From NCBI GenBank assembly GCA_029959085.1, contig JARWIR010000027.1, positions 2,418,001 through 2,482,000 on the forward strand: a DNA stretch of 64,000 nt, read 5' to 3'. A model generated the notes under the pieces. It saw nothing but the letters and a program-made list of their open reading frames with translations. It was not told where the DNA came from and ran no database searches. Source of the stretch: Nemophila menziesii (Eukaryota; Streptophyta; Magnoliopsida; Boraginales; Hydrophyllaceae). Positions 32,484 to 44,647 of this stretch are shown here, piece after piece (the stretch's first letter is position 1; each line of letters opens with the position of its first letter). The position numbers and the translations under genes are program-made.

Positions 32484-32943
32484 TGAAAGAAATAAAATAA
32501 ATTAATATATTAATTTTATTTCCATGTCACCCATGACGGGTTTGACATGAACGTACTATGGGAAGTTAGTCAGGAAGTTACCTGGGTTTAACTAATAGAA
32601 CTTACCCACTAAGATAGTGCTTGGGGTGGAGATCATGGGAAGGTGGTTTATTATCAGTTAATAAACCAACGCTTCATGGACTCTATAAATAGGAGTCTCC
32701 TACTCCATCTTCAATACAGCTTCACAGCACACAAAATTTCTTCAGCAAAAAAAAATCCCTTCTCTTATTCCATTACACTTAAACAAGATTCTCAGACTCT
32801 TAGGTGGTGAAAACAAAGGGCTTAATTCTAGTAATTAAGTTCACGATCAGAAAGCAAGAATTCAGAAAGTAAGAATTCAGAAATCAATCCGCTGCGTAAG
32901 AAGGTTTGTCTAAAACCTTTACTATTTAATTTAATAGGTTACA
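32484..32943 (+). repeat. 3' LTR of the copia element
   Basis: Matches 26937-27395 with few differences; has TATAAATA at 32684-32691. TSD GCTTA follows at 32944-32948. Confidence 0.93.
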
Positions 32944-32948
32944 GCTTA

Positions 32949-33374
32949 TTATCGATTTGTGGATTTTGTAGCATTAAAGGTTTCTTCGTATTGCATTTGT
33001 GTGCAAAATCCAATTATACTTTTCATTGGTAGTCAATGCTGAGGAATAAGCATCAATATTATTAGGATATTTGATATATCAGGTGAAAGTAAGATATGAC
33101 ACTTTTATTATAATGACAGATCCTATTGTGACTATTTTTGAACCCATGACTGTAAGTTTTTATGTTGCACGTAGATTGAAATGAGTTACTAGTTAAAAAT
33201 AAGAAAGGCCATGTCTTGTGAAGAAAGTGGCAGTGTTAGTGAACCATGAAAGGACTTTAGACTGGTTTTAGTAGTCAAAACTTAGTTCTTCATGGAAGAT
33301 GCATAGATACTAAACCGTGTTCTCAAACTCTGCTTTTTGTTTTTCATATTGCTATTTAGGTTTTTTTGCCCTTA
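32949..33374. other. Host DNA between the copia and gypsy elements
   Basis: AT-rich; no gene recognised. Once the nested elements are taken out it continues from 26936 on the left and to 44648 on the right. Confidence 0.6.
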
Positions 33375-33379
33375 TGTGT

Positions 33380-34869
33380 TGGTGGGGCCTAGGGTGTGAT
33401 AAAATAAGATATAATTAAAATGCAAAAACACCCTAAAACTACACGGTTCTGCAAGTATACAGATTGTATGCAAGTTTTAGATAAAGATTCGTTCCGCAGA
33501 GACTACAGAGGTTAGGAGAATCTTATGCAAATACCAAGTGCAAATAAATTAAAGGTAGAACAACTAAACGCAAATAAAAGTAAAGACAAATAGATTTTTG
33601 TTTGATTTCCTAATAAACTAAATTAAAACTAAGGAATTAAAGACAGAAAATTAAATATGGAAGAGAAGTGATATGAGAATATAGCTTAAGTTATTAGCAT
33701 TTAATCCCCACTAGTTTTGCCGTTCTAAACATGTAAGGGTGAATTATGTAGTATTTCCCTAATCGGTCCAAATATGCTATCGGTAGTTTAAAATAGGATT
33801 TACCTGTGTCAATAAGGCTTCCTAAGCAAACTTTTCCAGTAATTGGTAAATAGTTACAAAGACTAAACCATAGTGATTATCTGGCTAGGTTGGGTTGTCA
33901 GATCAAACCTAAAACTAAACGTTATGTGCTAAACATGTAATTAAACACCGTTGTCAATGGTATCCTAATTACTAGATGGTAATTCTAATGGCGGCCGTCC
34001 ACAAGAACACAGAATATAAAACCAAACACATAAACAGAGAATAAAAACTATAATTCTATTTAAAACAGTAAATTCCCAAATTAGATAGATGTCAATCAAA
34101 ACTAGAGTTCATAAATTAATGCTAAAACTCAAGCTAAAGAAAATTAGTTCATGCAAGAAAAGAAAGAAATTACAAATCTAAAGGTAGAAGAAGACATTGT
34201 TGATGAACAGCTCCTTCCAGACTTCTCTCTTGTGTTCTAAGCTTCCTCTTGGTTTAAGGTTTCACCAAGGATGATTTAAGATTGTTAAGAGGCTGTATTT
34301 ATAGTGTATAGGTTGACCTAATTCGTTTCTTTAGAAATAAGTTAAGTAATGGACTCCTAGCCCAACTCAAATTCGTAAGGAAATAAAGATAAACACTGCT
34401 GTGCTATTTTGAGTGTATCTTCTACGTTATTGGTCGGATTGAGCTCCATAAGATACCAAAAGAATCGCAACAGAATTATCTAGACCCAATAGAAGGAAAT
34501 CACCAAATTCGGCCTATTTCTTAGGTAAAAACACCAATCTTTAGACGTGTGTGCAGAATCCCAGATTTAGGCAGCTTTTCCTTTTCCATCTTTTTAGCTT
34601 TTATTTCCTTATCTCCAATTTCCATGCAAATCTCCTTCCATAAGTTGTAATCTTTGACTTGGACTCTAATTAATCTCTATAATTATCCTTAAAGCTTCAC
34701 ACTAAATAAACAATTAAACCCAATATGCTCTAAAAATAATAATTCTACAAATCAAGACCCAAAATAGGAAAGTGCACTAAAATAAGCTAGAATCAACCTA
34801 TAAACTAATAAATAAGCCTAAAATGATGTCTCATGAGTATATTTTACTATCACAAATGAGGAGACATCA
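33380..34869 (-). repeat. 3' LTR of the gypsy element
   Basis: Minus strand from TGATGTCTCC (next to the polypurine tract) to CCCCACCA. TATAAATA at 34296-34303 (minus) is a TATA box in the context CACTATAAATACAGCC, conserved in the three related LTRs. Confidence 0.9.
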
Positions 34870-34881
34870 AGACCCCCAACT
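34870..34881 (-). promoter_or_regulatory. Polypurine tract of the gypsy element
   Basis: Minus strand TTGGGGGTCT immediately before LTR start TGATGTCTCC. The same arrangement is at 60696-60706. Confidence 0.7.
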
Positions 34882-36396
34882 CAAAGTTGTATCGTTCCGA
34901 TACAATAAAAGTAAAGAACAGTAGGGTAGTCAAAATAAACAAGAAGAAGTCGGAGGAGAACAAGAACAAAAACAAAATGAATGATCCTAGAGCATAAAAT
35001 CCAAAAAATCTCATGTAGTAATGCTCAAGAAACAATGCACAAATATGCCTAATATACATGTAATCAACATTCCATGAATTCAAGTTAAGATTAATTTCGC
35101 AATGCCAGAAAGAGAGGATGATAACTTAGTTCAGGTTAATGGCTATAGGTTGTTCATAGGTCCCAAATAAAGCATCCAATGGTCCACTTACCTACTACCT
35201 AATAGCTCAATTGTTTCTCCATCTAGTAGTTAAAAATCCTAAGGTCTTGGTTATAACTTGGCTTAGGACGGGTGTTGTATATTTGGATAATGAAAAGTGA
35301 GTTTTTGGCTCTCTCCTCACTAGCCATCAACGAATCGCCCTAGAGCTTGAGTTTTGACTCGAAGATGTTCTCACTCAACCCAATTTATTGATGCTTTTTA
35401 AATGTGCATCCCCAATAATCCCAATTAAAACCTTTGATGATATAAGATCCCCTTTACCGGTCCGAATATATATTCTCTTTTCATATCAATTTTTCTTTTG
35501 TATAGTTATGATTCTCTTTTGGTGTTGAGATATCACACTATTTTTTTTTCATATATATATATATATTCTTTTTCTGCCCTTGTTGGCAAAATTAGCTCGT
35601 AACTTCTTTTTCATTCACTATTACCCCGGCAAAGGGTTACAATAATAACAATTCATCATCAATAAAATCACAAAGATAATTCCCAATTCCCAAAGTTCCC
35701 TAATGATGAAACCCACCACCCCAAACTCAAGCTCTAAAACTAGTGTCTCAGGTTTTGCGATTCGAGTGCGGGTCATATAGATAAGTCCTACAAACTAAGG
35801 TATGGATTATAATGTGTTTCAATAAAGGCTTTAGAAAGGCTCAGAGGGGCTAAGACGGATAAATAACAATAATCAAATAAAAGGGTGAGAAAGTCTAAAG
35901 GCTTCAAGTGTTTTATCATGAAAGAACTGCCTTAGTCATTTTTCTAACTACCGGATTTCGTTACGTTTTCATTATTAGTTCATAGACAAGTGGGTTTTCA
36001 ACTAATTTTAAACCTCACGTTCTACATACCAAATAACTATTCCTAAGTTTCAACGTTATTTCTTAGCATTGCTCATTAACTTTTCTATCCTTTATTTCCT
36101 GTTTTCATACATGCATCTAAACAAATTTGTTTGCATCTTTCAAAAACATACTACCTACTATAATTGACCTAATAAAATCATGCTCAATAGGTACATTCAA
36201 GATATTCTATGCCTTAATTCAACCTAAAAATTTTAAATTTTATGCAAAAACGCAAAAAGAAGATGAGGACAACGAATCCCCACCCCCAACTCAAAAATGA
36301 GCCGTGTCCCCACGACTCGAAAAAGACTCAAGAATGGAATAAAATTTAAAATAAAACTAACTAAACTACCTAATGCATACAAGCTATTAAGAAAAA
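34882..36396 (-). other. AT-rich non-coding 3' region of the gypsy element
   Basis: No gene seen. Closely matches 60707-62224 of the right-hand element, and is similar in motif order to 1000-2430 of the LARD element, including CCCCGGCAAAGGGTTACAA at about 35624. Confidence 0.75.
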
Positions 36397-36864
36397 TTAG
36401 AATGACCTACCTGGCTGGCCATAGAGATCCATCATGTCATCCTCATCTTCTGAAGCTGAGGGATCCGTGTAATCATCTATATCCTTGTACAAGGTCGAAT
36501 TCTCTACCTTTGTTTCCAATTGCATGATTTCTACCCAAAGGTCTTTGTTATCTTCACGTAATCTTTCAACTTCGTTCTGTAACTGAATAGCCCAAGGAGG
36601 AAGATCATAAGCAATTTTAGAGGAAGAGGTAGAAGAACCTTGGTCTTGGATTTTTATTTTGTCTAAAGGCCTCCTTGATGGTGTGGACGTTCTTGCAGTT
36701 AATCTCTTCTTTGGTAGTGGTTGTTCAGGTGCCTGTTCTTTTAATTTTTCAGAAACCTCATCAAGATTGATGGGTTTTTCAATGGTAGCTCCAGGCAATT
36801 TCTTATTCTTCCCAAGGATTGAACACTTTCTCTTGTATTCCATAGCTTCAGATCTGTTAGTCAT
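36397..36864 (-). CDS. Accessory coiled-coil ORF of the gypsy element
   Basis: A 155-residue intact frame with an ATG at 36864. The N-terminus is basic (KRKCSILGKNKK), followed by a Pro/Lys linker, a heptad-rich segment (LQNEVERLREDNKDLWVEI) and an acidic tail ending DLYGQPGRSF. No membrane segment or signal peptide, so it does not look like an envelope protein. It stands downstream of pol, where Athila-type elements may carry extra ORFs. A second copy at 62225-62689 has many conservative replacements (Arg/Lys, Ile/Leu, Glu/Asp) but one stop. Function unknown; I do not recognise a family. Confidence 0.6.
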   Translation of the reverse strand: MTNRSEAMEYKRKCSILGKNKKLPGATIEKPINLDEVSEKLKEQAPEQPLPKKRLTARTSTPSRRPLDKIKIQDQGSSTSSSKIAYDLPPWAIQLQNEVERLREDNKDLWVEIMQLETKVENSTLYKDIDDYTDPSASEDEDDMMDLYGQPGRSF

Positions 36865-37813
36865 GCTTGATTCACCCGCAACTCAAGTTATACCAAGGAT
36901 GGATTAAAAGTTTAAGGAAAATTTGGTTTAGCTTGATGTTGTTGCTTAGAATTGATGAAAGAGAAAGGTTAATTGATTGATTCTTGGAAGAACTCTTTAA
37001 AGCTTGTTGAATTTGATGGTGTTTTGATGGTGTAGTGTGATGAATTTGATGAAGGATTGTGTTTATGGAAGATGTAGGAGAGGATTTGATGAGTTGTTGT
37101 GTTAATTGTGAAGGTTTGCACAAGCTTTAAGATGTATATATAGGGTTTGGGTCTGAAAAATTCGTGTATGGAAGGCTAGGGTTAATCTTATAAGGTAAGA
37201 ATTTGGTTAGGAAAAGAATTCCTTCACAAACCGCCTCTTGCGGTGCACCAGACAGATCTTGCGGTATACCGCAGCTTCTGCTGTTCCAAAATTTTTGCCC
37301 ACTGGATAATACCCGAGCTAGCACCCCGTGGCACGTGTTTTGTGCCTGCGGACCAGGGGTGCGGTGCAGGGGGTGGTCCGCGCCATGTCCGTCAAAAAAC
37401 CCGTGGTACCCGACCCCGTGGCACGCGTTTTGGGAGTGCGGACCAGGGTCCGGTGTACCGCGCCTATCGAACGAAATTTTTTTCACTTTCTGGATAAAAC
37501 CCGTGGTACCCGACCCGTGGTACGGGTTTTCTGGGCACGGTGCATCCCTGCGGACCAGGGGGTAGTCCGCGGGGTAGTCCGCGCAAGGCTTTGAGTTCCT
37601 CCAGATTTTTCCTTTTGACCCCAAACTCGTTTCCTGCACAATAACACACTACCTTTCTCTCCTATTAGCTTGTAAACACAATTAAAAATATACACTAACT
37701 TAAAATTAAACACTACAAAGCAAAAACAACTAATCTAAAAAGAAATTTAAAACAAGAGGTGTCTCCCAAGAGCACTTTTGTTTAACGTCTTTGAGTTAGA
37801 CGTGTACCTCTGG
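36865..37813 (-). other. Palindrome- and GC-rich spacer between pol and the accessory ORF
   Basis: From 37220 to 37600 it is GC-rich, unlike its surroundings, with GCGGTATACCGC (a perfect 12-base palindrome, near 37260) and many CCCGTGGTACCCG, CGTGGCACG and CGGACCAGGG-type motifs. Long ORFs in several frames here result from the base composition. Counterparts lie at 3200-3540, 8620-8870 and 63050-63400. Confidence 0.7.
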
Positions 37814-40789
37814 CTAATCGCATTCGACAAGGTAGATTTTCTCCCCTTGCCCAAAGTCCTCACTGTCATAGTATCTCTTCAAACGCTGGCCATTCACCAT
37901 GAATGTCCGTTGCTCGGCTGGATTTTCAATCTCAATCGCTCCATGAGGTGTGACTTTGGTAACAATGTAAGGTCCTCCCCAACGGGATTTAAGCTTTCCT
38001 GGGTAGTTCGAAAATCGAGAGTTGTATAATAAAACCTTCTGTCCAATCTCAAAATGCTTTGGACGGAGCCTTTTATCATGCCATCGCTTTGTTTTCTCCT
38101 TATAGAGACGTGAATTTTCATAGGCAAGATAACGAAGCTCCTCCAACTCGTTCAACTGCATCATCCTTTGCTTCCCGGCCAAGTCTGGGTCTAGATTCAG
38201 AGTTTTAATAGCCCAGTAGGCTCGAGCTTCTAGTTCAATCGGTAGATGACACGCTTTGTCGTAGACCATGCGATAGGGAGATGCCCCAACTGGTGTTTTA
38301 AATGCTCATCTGTATGCCCAGAGAGCATCATCTAGCTTTAAATACCAGTCTTTCCTCGATTTGTTCACGGTCTTCTCAAGAATAGATTTGATTTCCCGGT
38401 TGGAAACTTCAGCTTGACCGTTAGTTTGTGGGTGATAACCGGTTGAAGTACGGTGTTTCACTCCAAACTTTCGAAGAAAATGTCTCAGAGGAGCATTAAG
38501 AAAATGGGTACCTTTATCACTGATTAGCACATGTGGCGTACCATGTCTTGAAAAGATGTTTGATTTTAAGAACTTAATCACAGTTTGAGCATCGTTCTTT
38601 GGTGTTGCCACTGCTTCTACCCATTTTGACACATAATCTACCGCAAGCAAAATATATAGATTTCCATAGGAAGTGACGAATGGTCCCATGAAATCTATTC
38701 CCCATACATCAAAGATCTCGACTTCAAGAATGTTATTAAGCGGCATCGCGTCTCTTTTTGATATATTGCCAGTGTGCTGGTATCTGTCACATGACTGGAC
38801 GAAACGATGACAATCTTTGTGTATGGTGGGCCAATAGAAACCGGATTGAAGAATTTTAGCTGCGGTTCTATCGCCCTTGAAGTGACTTCCATAAGGTGAA
38901 CTATGACAACCTTCAATGATCTTCTCCATTTCACCTTCATGTACACATCTTCTAACCACTTGGTCACTACAAATCTTCCAGAGGTATGGTTCATCCCAAT
39001 AGTACTGTTTGGCTTGGTGATTCAATCTTTGTCTTTGTTGTGGGTGGAAATCTTTGGGAAAGACACCACTCACAATAAGGTTGACTAGATCTGCATACCA
39101 TGGCACAAAAGCACGTTTAATAGCAAAAAGTTGTTCATCAGGGAATACCTCTTTAACCAACAATGGTTCTTTGTTCGCATCAGATCCTTCGAGCCTTGAT
39201 AAATGATCAGCAACTTGATTATCGCATCCTTTTCGGTCTCGAATATCTATGTCGAATTCTTGAAGCAACAGTACCCATCTAATGAGACGCGGCTTAGCGT
39301 CCTTTTTCTCAATGAGGTACCTAATAGCTGAATGGTCCGTGTATACAATAGTTTTCTTCCCAACCAGATAGGGACAAAATTTATCGAAAGCATAAACCAC
39401 GGCTAACATCTCTTTCTCCGTTACTGTATAGTTCATCTTGGCAGCGTTGAAAGTCTTACTTGCATAATAAATCGTGTGGAAAATCTTGTCTTTCCTCTGC
39501 CCCAACACAACACCCATAGCGTGATCACTAGCATCGCACATAAGTTCAAACGGAGCTTTCCAATCAGGAGGTATAACAATAGGTGTAGAGATCAGTTTTT
39601 CCTTAATCGTAAAAAATGCTTGAAGACATTCTTCAGTAAAATTAAAAGGAGTATCCTTTTCAAGTAAAGAGCAAAGCGGTTTGGCGATCTTGGAGAAATC
39701 TTTAATAAATCGTCGATAAAATCCTGCGTGACCCAAGAAACTTCTCACTCCTTTAACAGAAACCGGAGGTGGTTATGTTTTGATAACTTCAATTTTAGCA
39801 CGATCAACCTCCATCCCTGCCTTCGAAACTTTATGTCCCAACACAATTCCCTCTTGAACCATGAAGTGGCATTTTTCCCAATTAAGCACAAGATCTTTTT
39901 CTCTACATCTCACAAGGACTTTCTCAAGATTATTCAAACAATCGTCAAAATTATCTCCAAACACCGAAAAATCATCCATAAAAACCTCCAAGTATTTATC
40001 AATCATGTCCCAAAATATAGCCATCATGCACCTCTGGAACGTGGCAGGTGCGTTGCATAAACCAAACGGCATTCTTCTATAAGCAAAAGTACCAAATGGA
40101 CATGTAAAATTTGTTTTGTGTTGATCGAGGGGATCCACACAAATCTGATTATAACCTGAATATCCGTCAAGGAAACAGTAATATTCTCTCCCTGCAAGTT
40201 TGTCTAGCATTCGATCAATGAATGGTAGCGGGAAGTGATCTTTCTTCGTTGCTTTGTTCAGTCTTCGGTAATCCATGCACACTCGCCACCCCACAACTGG
40301 TCTTGATGGTATGGCTTCGCCTTGATCATTAAGGATGGTAGTGAAACCTCCTTTCTTTGGAACACATTGTACTGGACTGACCCAATCACTGCTAGCAATC
40401 GGATAGATAATTCCTGCGTCTAACAACTTGATGACTTCCTTCCTCACTACTTCTTTCATAGCTGGCATGAGTCTTCTCTGTCCCTCTATAGATCGCCCAC
40501 CTTAGTTCTCAAGAATGATTTTGTGTTTGCAAACGGAAGGACTAATTCCTTTGATGTCGGCAATAGTCCATCCGATTGCTTCTTTGTTTGCGCGAAGTAC
40601 TTGAAGTAGCTTCTCCTCTTGAGGACCTGAAAGGTTAGCAGAAATAATAACAGGCAAAGTTTTGTTCGTACCTAGATATGCATAGCGTAGGTGATCTGGA
40701 AGTGGTTTTTCTTCGAGAACAGGTGGACATATTATAGACGGTTGTTTCATTGGTTCAATGTCACCTGGTTCCCGAAGTAGTTCTCGCAC
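37814..40789 (-). pseudogene. Gypsy pol: RT, RNase H and integrase with three nonsense codons
   Basis: One reading frame runs through 40789-37814, interrupted only by TAA at 40502, TAA at 39773 and TGA near 38306. The RT has the FMDD catalytic motif (EVFMDDFSVFG). RNase H has [21 protein letters not shown] and YTDHSAI. Integrase keeps Asp in WGIDFMGPF, Asp in ISDKGTHF and Glu in [12 protein letters not shown], but its zinc-binding end reads CDRYQ where CxxC is expected, so one zinc ligand is lost. The C-terminal part (KRWHDKRLRPKHFEIGQKVLL) fits the end of gypsy integrases. Confidence 0.9.
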
Positions 40790-43049
40790 GTTTAATGCAG
40801 CAACTTCTTAAGGGGAAATCTCGAGTTCCTCGGGTGTTTCAGGTGTTAAGGCTTCGTCAAGATCATCATCTAAGTTTTCTTCATTGAAGACTTCTTGCGT
40901 AATTTTTTCGATGACATCTACTTTGAAGCACTCGTCTTTCGCCTTAGGATTTTCATTGCCTGAAACACATTGAATCGTATCTGTTCGCCTTGCACTCTCA
41001 TGATCAACTCACCATTCTCAACATCAATTAGTGTACGCCCCGTGGATAAAAATGGTCTACCCAAAATGATGGGGACATTCTTATCCGCGTCGTAGTCAAG
41101 GATAATAAAATCACAAGGAAAAATAAAAGAGCCAGCTTTAATTAAAACATCTTCAATTTTACCTATTGGTCGTGAGAGGGAGCGATCCGCCATTTGTAAT
41201 ACCACAGATGTGGGTACTACTTCTCCGATATTAAGCTTCTCGAACAGGGATCTAGGCATGAGATTGATGCTCGCACCTAAATCACATAATGCTTTCCCGG
41301 TCCAACTATCTCCAATGCCGATGGGAATTGTAAAACTTCCGGGATCTTCTAGCTTTGGTGGCAACTCGTTTTGACATATAGCACTGCACTCCCTAGGTAA
41401 TCCAATTGGTTCCCCAGTCTCTATACTTCGCTTGTTGGAGAGGATATCTTTCATGAATTTCATATAGGTTGGCATCCTCTTGAGAGCTTCAACAAGTGGT
41501 ATATTAACTTCCAACTTCTTCAACATGTCAATGAACTTCTTGAATTCCAGGTCATTGTCCTTCTTTCTGACACGTGAAGGGTATGGTAGCGGAGGGCGTG
41601 TATTGAGTTCCACTGGTTTTCTTGTCGTTTCAGGTGTCTCGGTTTGGACACTCTTTGGTTTAACTACCTCCTTGACTGTATCTTTAATTATCTCTTCCCT
41701 CCTTTGTTCTGGAATAGGGACTTGTTCTGGTCTTGGTGGAGGTAGTTGTTTTCCACTTCGCAATTCAACTGCATGGCAAGAATCATCTCTACGAGCAATA
41801 GTATCACTTGGGAGTTGCCCTTTCGGCCTTGTTTGTAATGTACTCGCCATCTGTGATATAGTATGCTCTAGTTGCTTGATAATCTTCTCCTGGGTTCGAA
41901 CTTTCTGTTGGCTATGACTCATTTTCTTCTCAATTGTTTGAATTAATTTAGTCATACTCGAAGTTAAACTCTGGAGTTGTTCTTGTTTTGCCAATTGCAT
42001 TGATTGTTTAGGTGGATCTTTCTTTGGTTCTTGACAAGTTTTAACAATGGGTGCCTTTTTCTGAATAGGTTGTGGTGGATTATAAGATGGAAGTTGGGGT
42101 TGATGATAAGTTTCTTGTTTTCTGTCCCAACTCTTTTGTCGTGGAGGTTGTTGATAATTAGGGTAGCTTTCTTGAGGGCAAGCATAACCATCAGAGTAAT
42201 AGTTATCTTGAGGATATTGAATGGAAGCTATTGCTGGATTATTCATACATCCTGCCCACACATGATTTCTTGATCCACAACCAAGACACGAAGGAATTGT
42301 GCGTACCGTATTCACCTGAGCAAGTGTTCGGGCTTGTTCTTTAAGCTCTTCGAGTTGTTTAGCCAAATCTTCAAGTTTCAGAGATGCTGAATTGTCTTCC
42401 TTTATTGCTCTCTTTGGCCAACTTCTCTCGTTCTCATGAATTCTCTCCATCCCCAACTCAGCTTCTTCCGGATCTAGTAACACAAAACCTGCGTTTCCTA
42501 ACGAATCTGCTTTCTCTCTTGATTTGTCATTAAGGCCTCCATAAAAAAGGTTAAATAATATTCCGACGAGGATTTATGGTATGGACATCTCGCCTTCTTA
42601 TCTGTAAATCGTAACGATGCTTCACCCAAACTCTCTTCCTCTTCTTGTATAAATTGTTCAAACTCCAACATATCTTTTAAACGTCTACTAACCGGATAAA
42701 AACGGTCTAGGAATCTTGCTTGAAGCTTGTCCCAATCTGGAATAATATGAGGGTATTGGGTATCATACCAATCGCTTGCACATCCGGTCAAGAAGAACTG
42801 GAACATCAGGTAATATACTTGCTCCCTAGTAACTCCTCTTATGATATAAGCATCACAGATCTGCATGAATTTATGAATATATCGAATTGGATCTTGATGT
42901 GCAACTCTGCTGAATAATCCATGAGATACAAATTGAGTTAGCATCCCAGGATCAGGTTTAAATTTAGCGGCTTGGATTTCTGGAGCGCGAATTCCTCGTG
43001 GCTCCACTCTAAATTCGATGGGTAGCTCAAGTCTCCTTGGGTTCTCCAT
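40790..43049 (-). pseudogene. Gypsy gag-protease, frameshifted
   Basis: Gag starts MENPRRLEL at 43049. The retrotransposon Gag domain runs to about 42500 (YYLMFQFFLTGCASDWYD; FLDRFYPVSRRLKDML), where a one-base shift moves the frame. The open frame 42483-40918 holds the zinc knuckle CLGCGSRNHVWAGC, a long Gln-rich linker and the aspartic protease (CDLGASINLMP, then ILGRPFLSTGRTLIDV). A second shift near 40940 precedes the RT. Gag packages the RNA and the protease matures the polyprotein. Confidence 0.88.
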
Positions 43050-43153
43050 CTGTAACTAAATCTGAAAAACAAAAACTAAAAACAAAAGCGTAAAATAGAA
43101 CTAACTAAAAATAAAAGCACAAGATATATGCACAAGGACTAACGATGTAGTCC

Positions 43154-43171
43154 CCGGCAGCGGCGCCAAAA
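43154..43171 (-). promoter_or_regulatory. Primer-binding site (tRNA-Asp type)
   Basis: Minus strand TGGCGCCGCTGCCGGGGA, just inside the 5' LTR end. Confidence 0.85.
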
Positions 43172-43174
43172 ACT

Positions 43175-44642
43175 TGGTGGGGCCTAGGGTGTGATAAAAT
43201 AAGATATAATTAAAATGCAAAAACACCCTAAAACTACACGGTTCTGCAAGTATACAGATCGTATGCAAGTTTTAGATAAAGATTCGTTCCGCAGAGAACA
43301 CAGAGGTTAGGAGAATCTTATGCAAATACCAAGTGCAAATAAATTAAAGGTAGAACAACTAAACGCAAATAAAAGTAAAGACAAATAGATTTTTGTTTGA
43401 TTTCCTAATAAACTAAATTAAAACTAAGGAATTAAAGACAGAAAATTAAATATGGAAGAGAAGTGATATGAGAATATAGCTTAAGTTATTAGCATGTAAT
43501 CCCCACTAGTTTTGCCGTTCTAAACATGTAAGGGTGAATTATGTAGTATTTCCCTAATCGGTCCCAATATGCTATCGGTAGTTTAAAATAGGATTTACCT
43601 GTGTCAATAAGGCTTCCTAAGCAAACTTTTCCTGTATTTGGTAAATAGTCACAAAGACTAAACCATAGTGATTATCTGGCTAGGTTGGGTTGTCAGATCA
43701 AACCTAAAACTAAACGTTATGTGCTAAACATGTAATTAAACACCGTTGTCAATGGTATCCTAATTACTAGATGGTAATTCTAATGGCGGCCGTCCACAAG
43801 AACACAGAATATAAAACCAAACACATAAACAGAGAATAAAAACTATAATTTTATTTAAAACATTAAATTCCCAAATTAGATAGATGTCAATCAAAACTAG
43901 GTTCATACATTAATGCTAAAACTCAAGCTAAAGAAAATTAGTTCATGCAAGAAAAGAAAGAAATTACAAATCTAAAGGTAGAAGAAGACATTGTTGATGA
44001 ACAGCTCCTTCCAGGCTTCTCTCTTGTGTTCTAAGCTTCCTCTTGGTTTAAGGTTTCACCAAGGATGATTTAAGATTGTTAAGAGGCTGTATTTATAGTG
44101 TATAGGTTGACCTAATTCGTTTCTTTAGAGTTAAGTTAAGTAATGGACTCCTAGCCCAACTCAAATTCGTAAGGAAATAAAGATAAACACTGCTGCGCTA
44201 TTTGAGTGTATCTTCTTCGTTATTGGTCGGATTGAGCTCCATAAGATACCAAAAGAATCGCAACAGAATTATCTAGACCCTTTAGAAGGAAATCACCAAA
44301 TTCGGCCTATTTCTTAGGTAAAAACACCAATCTTTAGACGTGTGTGCAGAATCCCAAATTTAGGCAGCTTTTCCTTTTCCATCTTTTTAGCTTTTATTTC
44401 CTTATCTCCAATTTCCATGCAAATCTCCTTCCATAAGTTGTAATATTTGACTTGGACTCTAATTAATCTCCATAATTATCTTTAAAGCTTCACACTAAAT
44501 AAACAATTAAACCCAATATGCTCTAAAAATAATAATTCTACAAATCAAGACCCAAAATAGGAAAGTGCACTAAAATAAGCTAGAATCAACCTATAAACTA
44601 ATAAATAAGCCTAAAATGATGTCTCATGAGTATATTTTACTA
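43175..44642 (-). repeat. 5' LTR of the gypsy element, outer end short
   Basis: Matches 33380-34869 but stops at TTTTACTA, about 19-27 bases before the expected end GAGACATCA. TATA box at 44090-44097. Confidence 0.9.
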
Positions 44643-44647
44643 TGTGT

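Larger units (their letters stand above)
26937..32943 (+). mobile_element. Ty1/copia retrotransposon, plus strand, 6.0 kb
   Basis: LTRs of about 460 bp (26937-27395, 32484-32943), TSD GCTTA on both sides, an initiator-Met-type primer site, gag, protease, integrase, RT and RNase H in copia order, a 1.1 kb 3' untranslated stretch and a polypurine tract. The gag is damaged and the protease site altered, so it is not autonomous, but most of pol is one open frame. The 5' and 3' LTRs differ at few sites, so insertion is fairly recent. Confidence 0.95.
33380..44642 (-). mobile_element. Ty3/gypsy retrotransposon (Athila/Tat-like), 11.3 kb
   Basis: Minus-strand order: 5' LTR (43175-44642), tRNA-Asp-type primer site, gag-protease, RT, RNase H, integrase, accessory ORF, palindrome-rich and AT-rich 3' region, polypurine tract, 3' LTR (33380-34869). 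TGTGT flanks both outer ends (33375-33379, 44643-44647). The LTRs are alike over nearly all of their length. Long LTRs, the primer site, the protease motif CDLGASINLMP and extra DNA behind pol suggest the Athila/Tat branch. A few stops and one or two frameshifts make it defective. Confidence 0.92.

Noticed and set aside
36397..36864. Envelope-like protein of an endogenous retrovirus-type element
   Set aside because: No signal peptide, membrane segment or glycosylation-rich ectodomain can be seen; it is a short charged coiled-coil protein.
37127..37713. Several overlapping ORFs on both strands
   Set aside because: They arise from the GC-rich palindrome cluster, which is poor in stop codons; no domain or conserved frame with 63050-63400.
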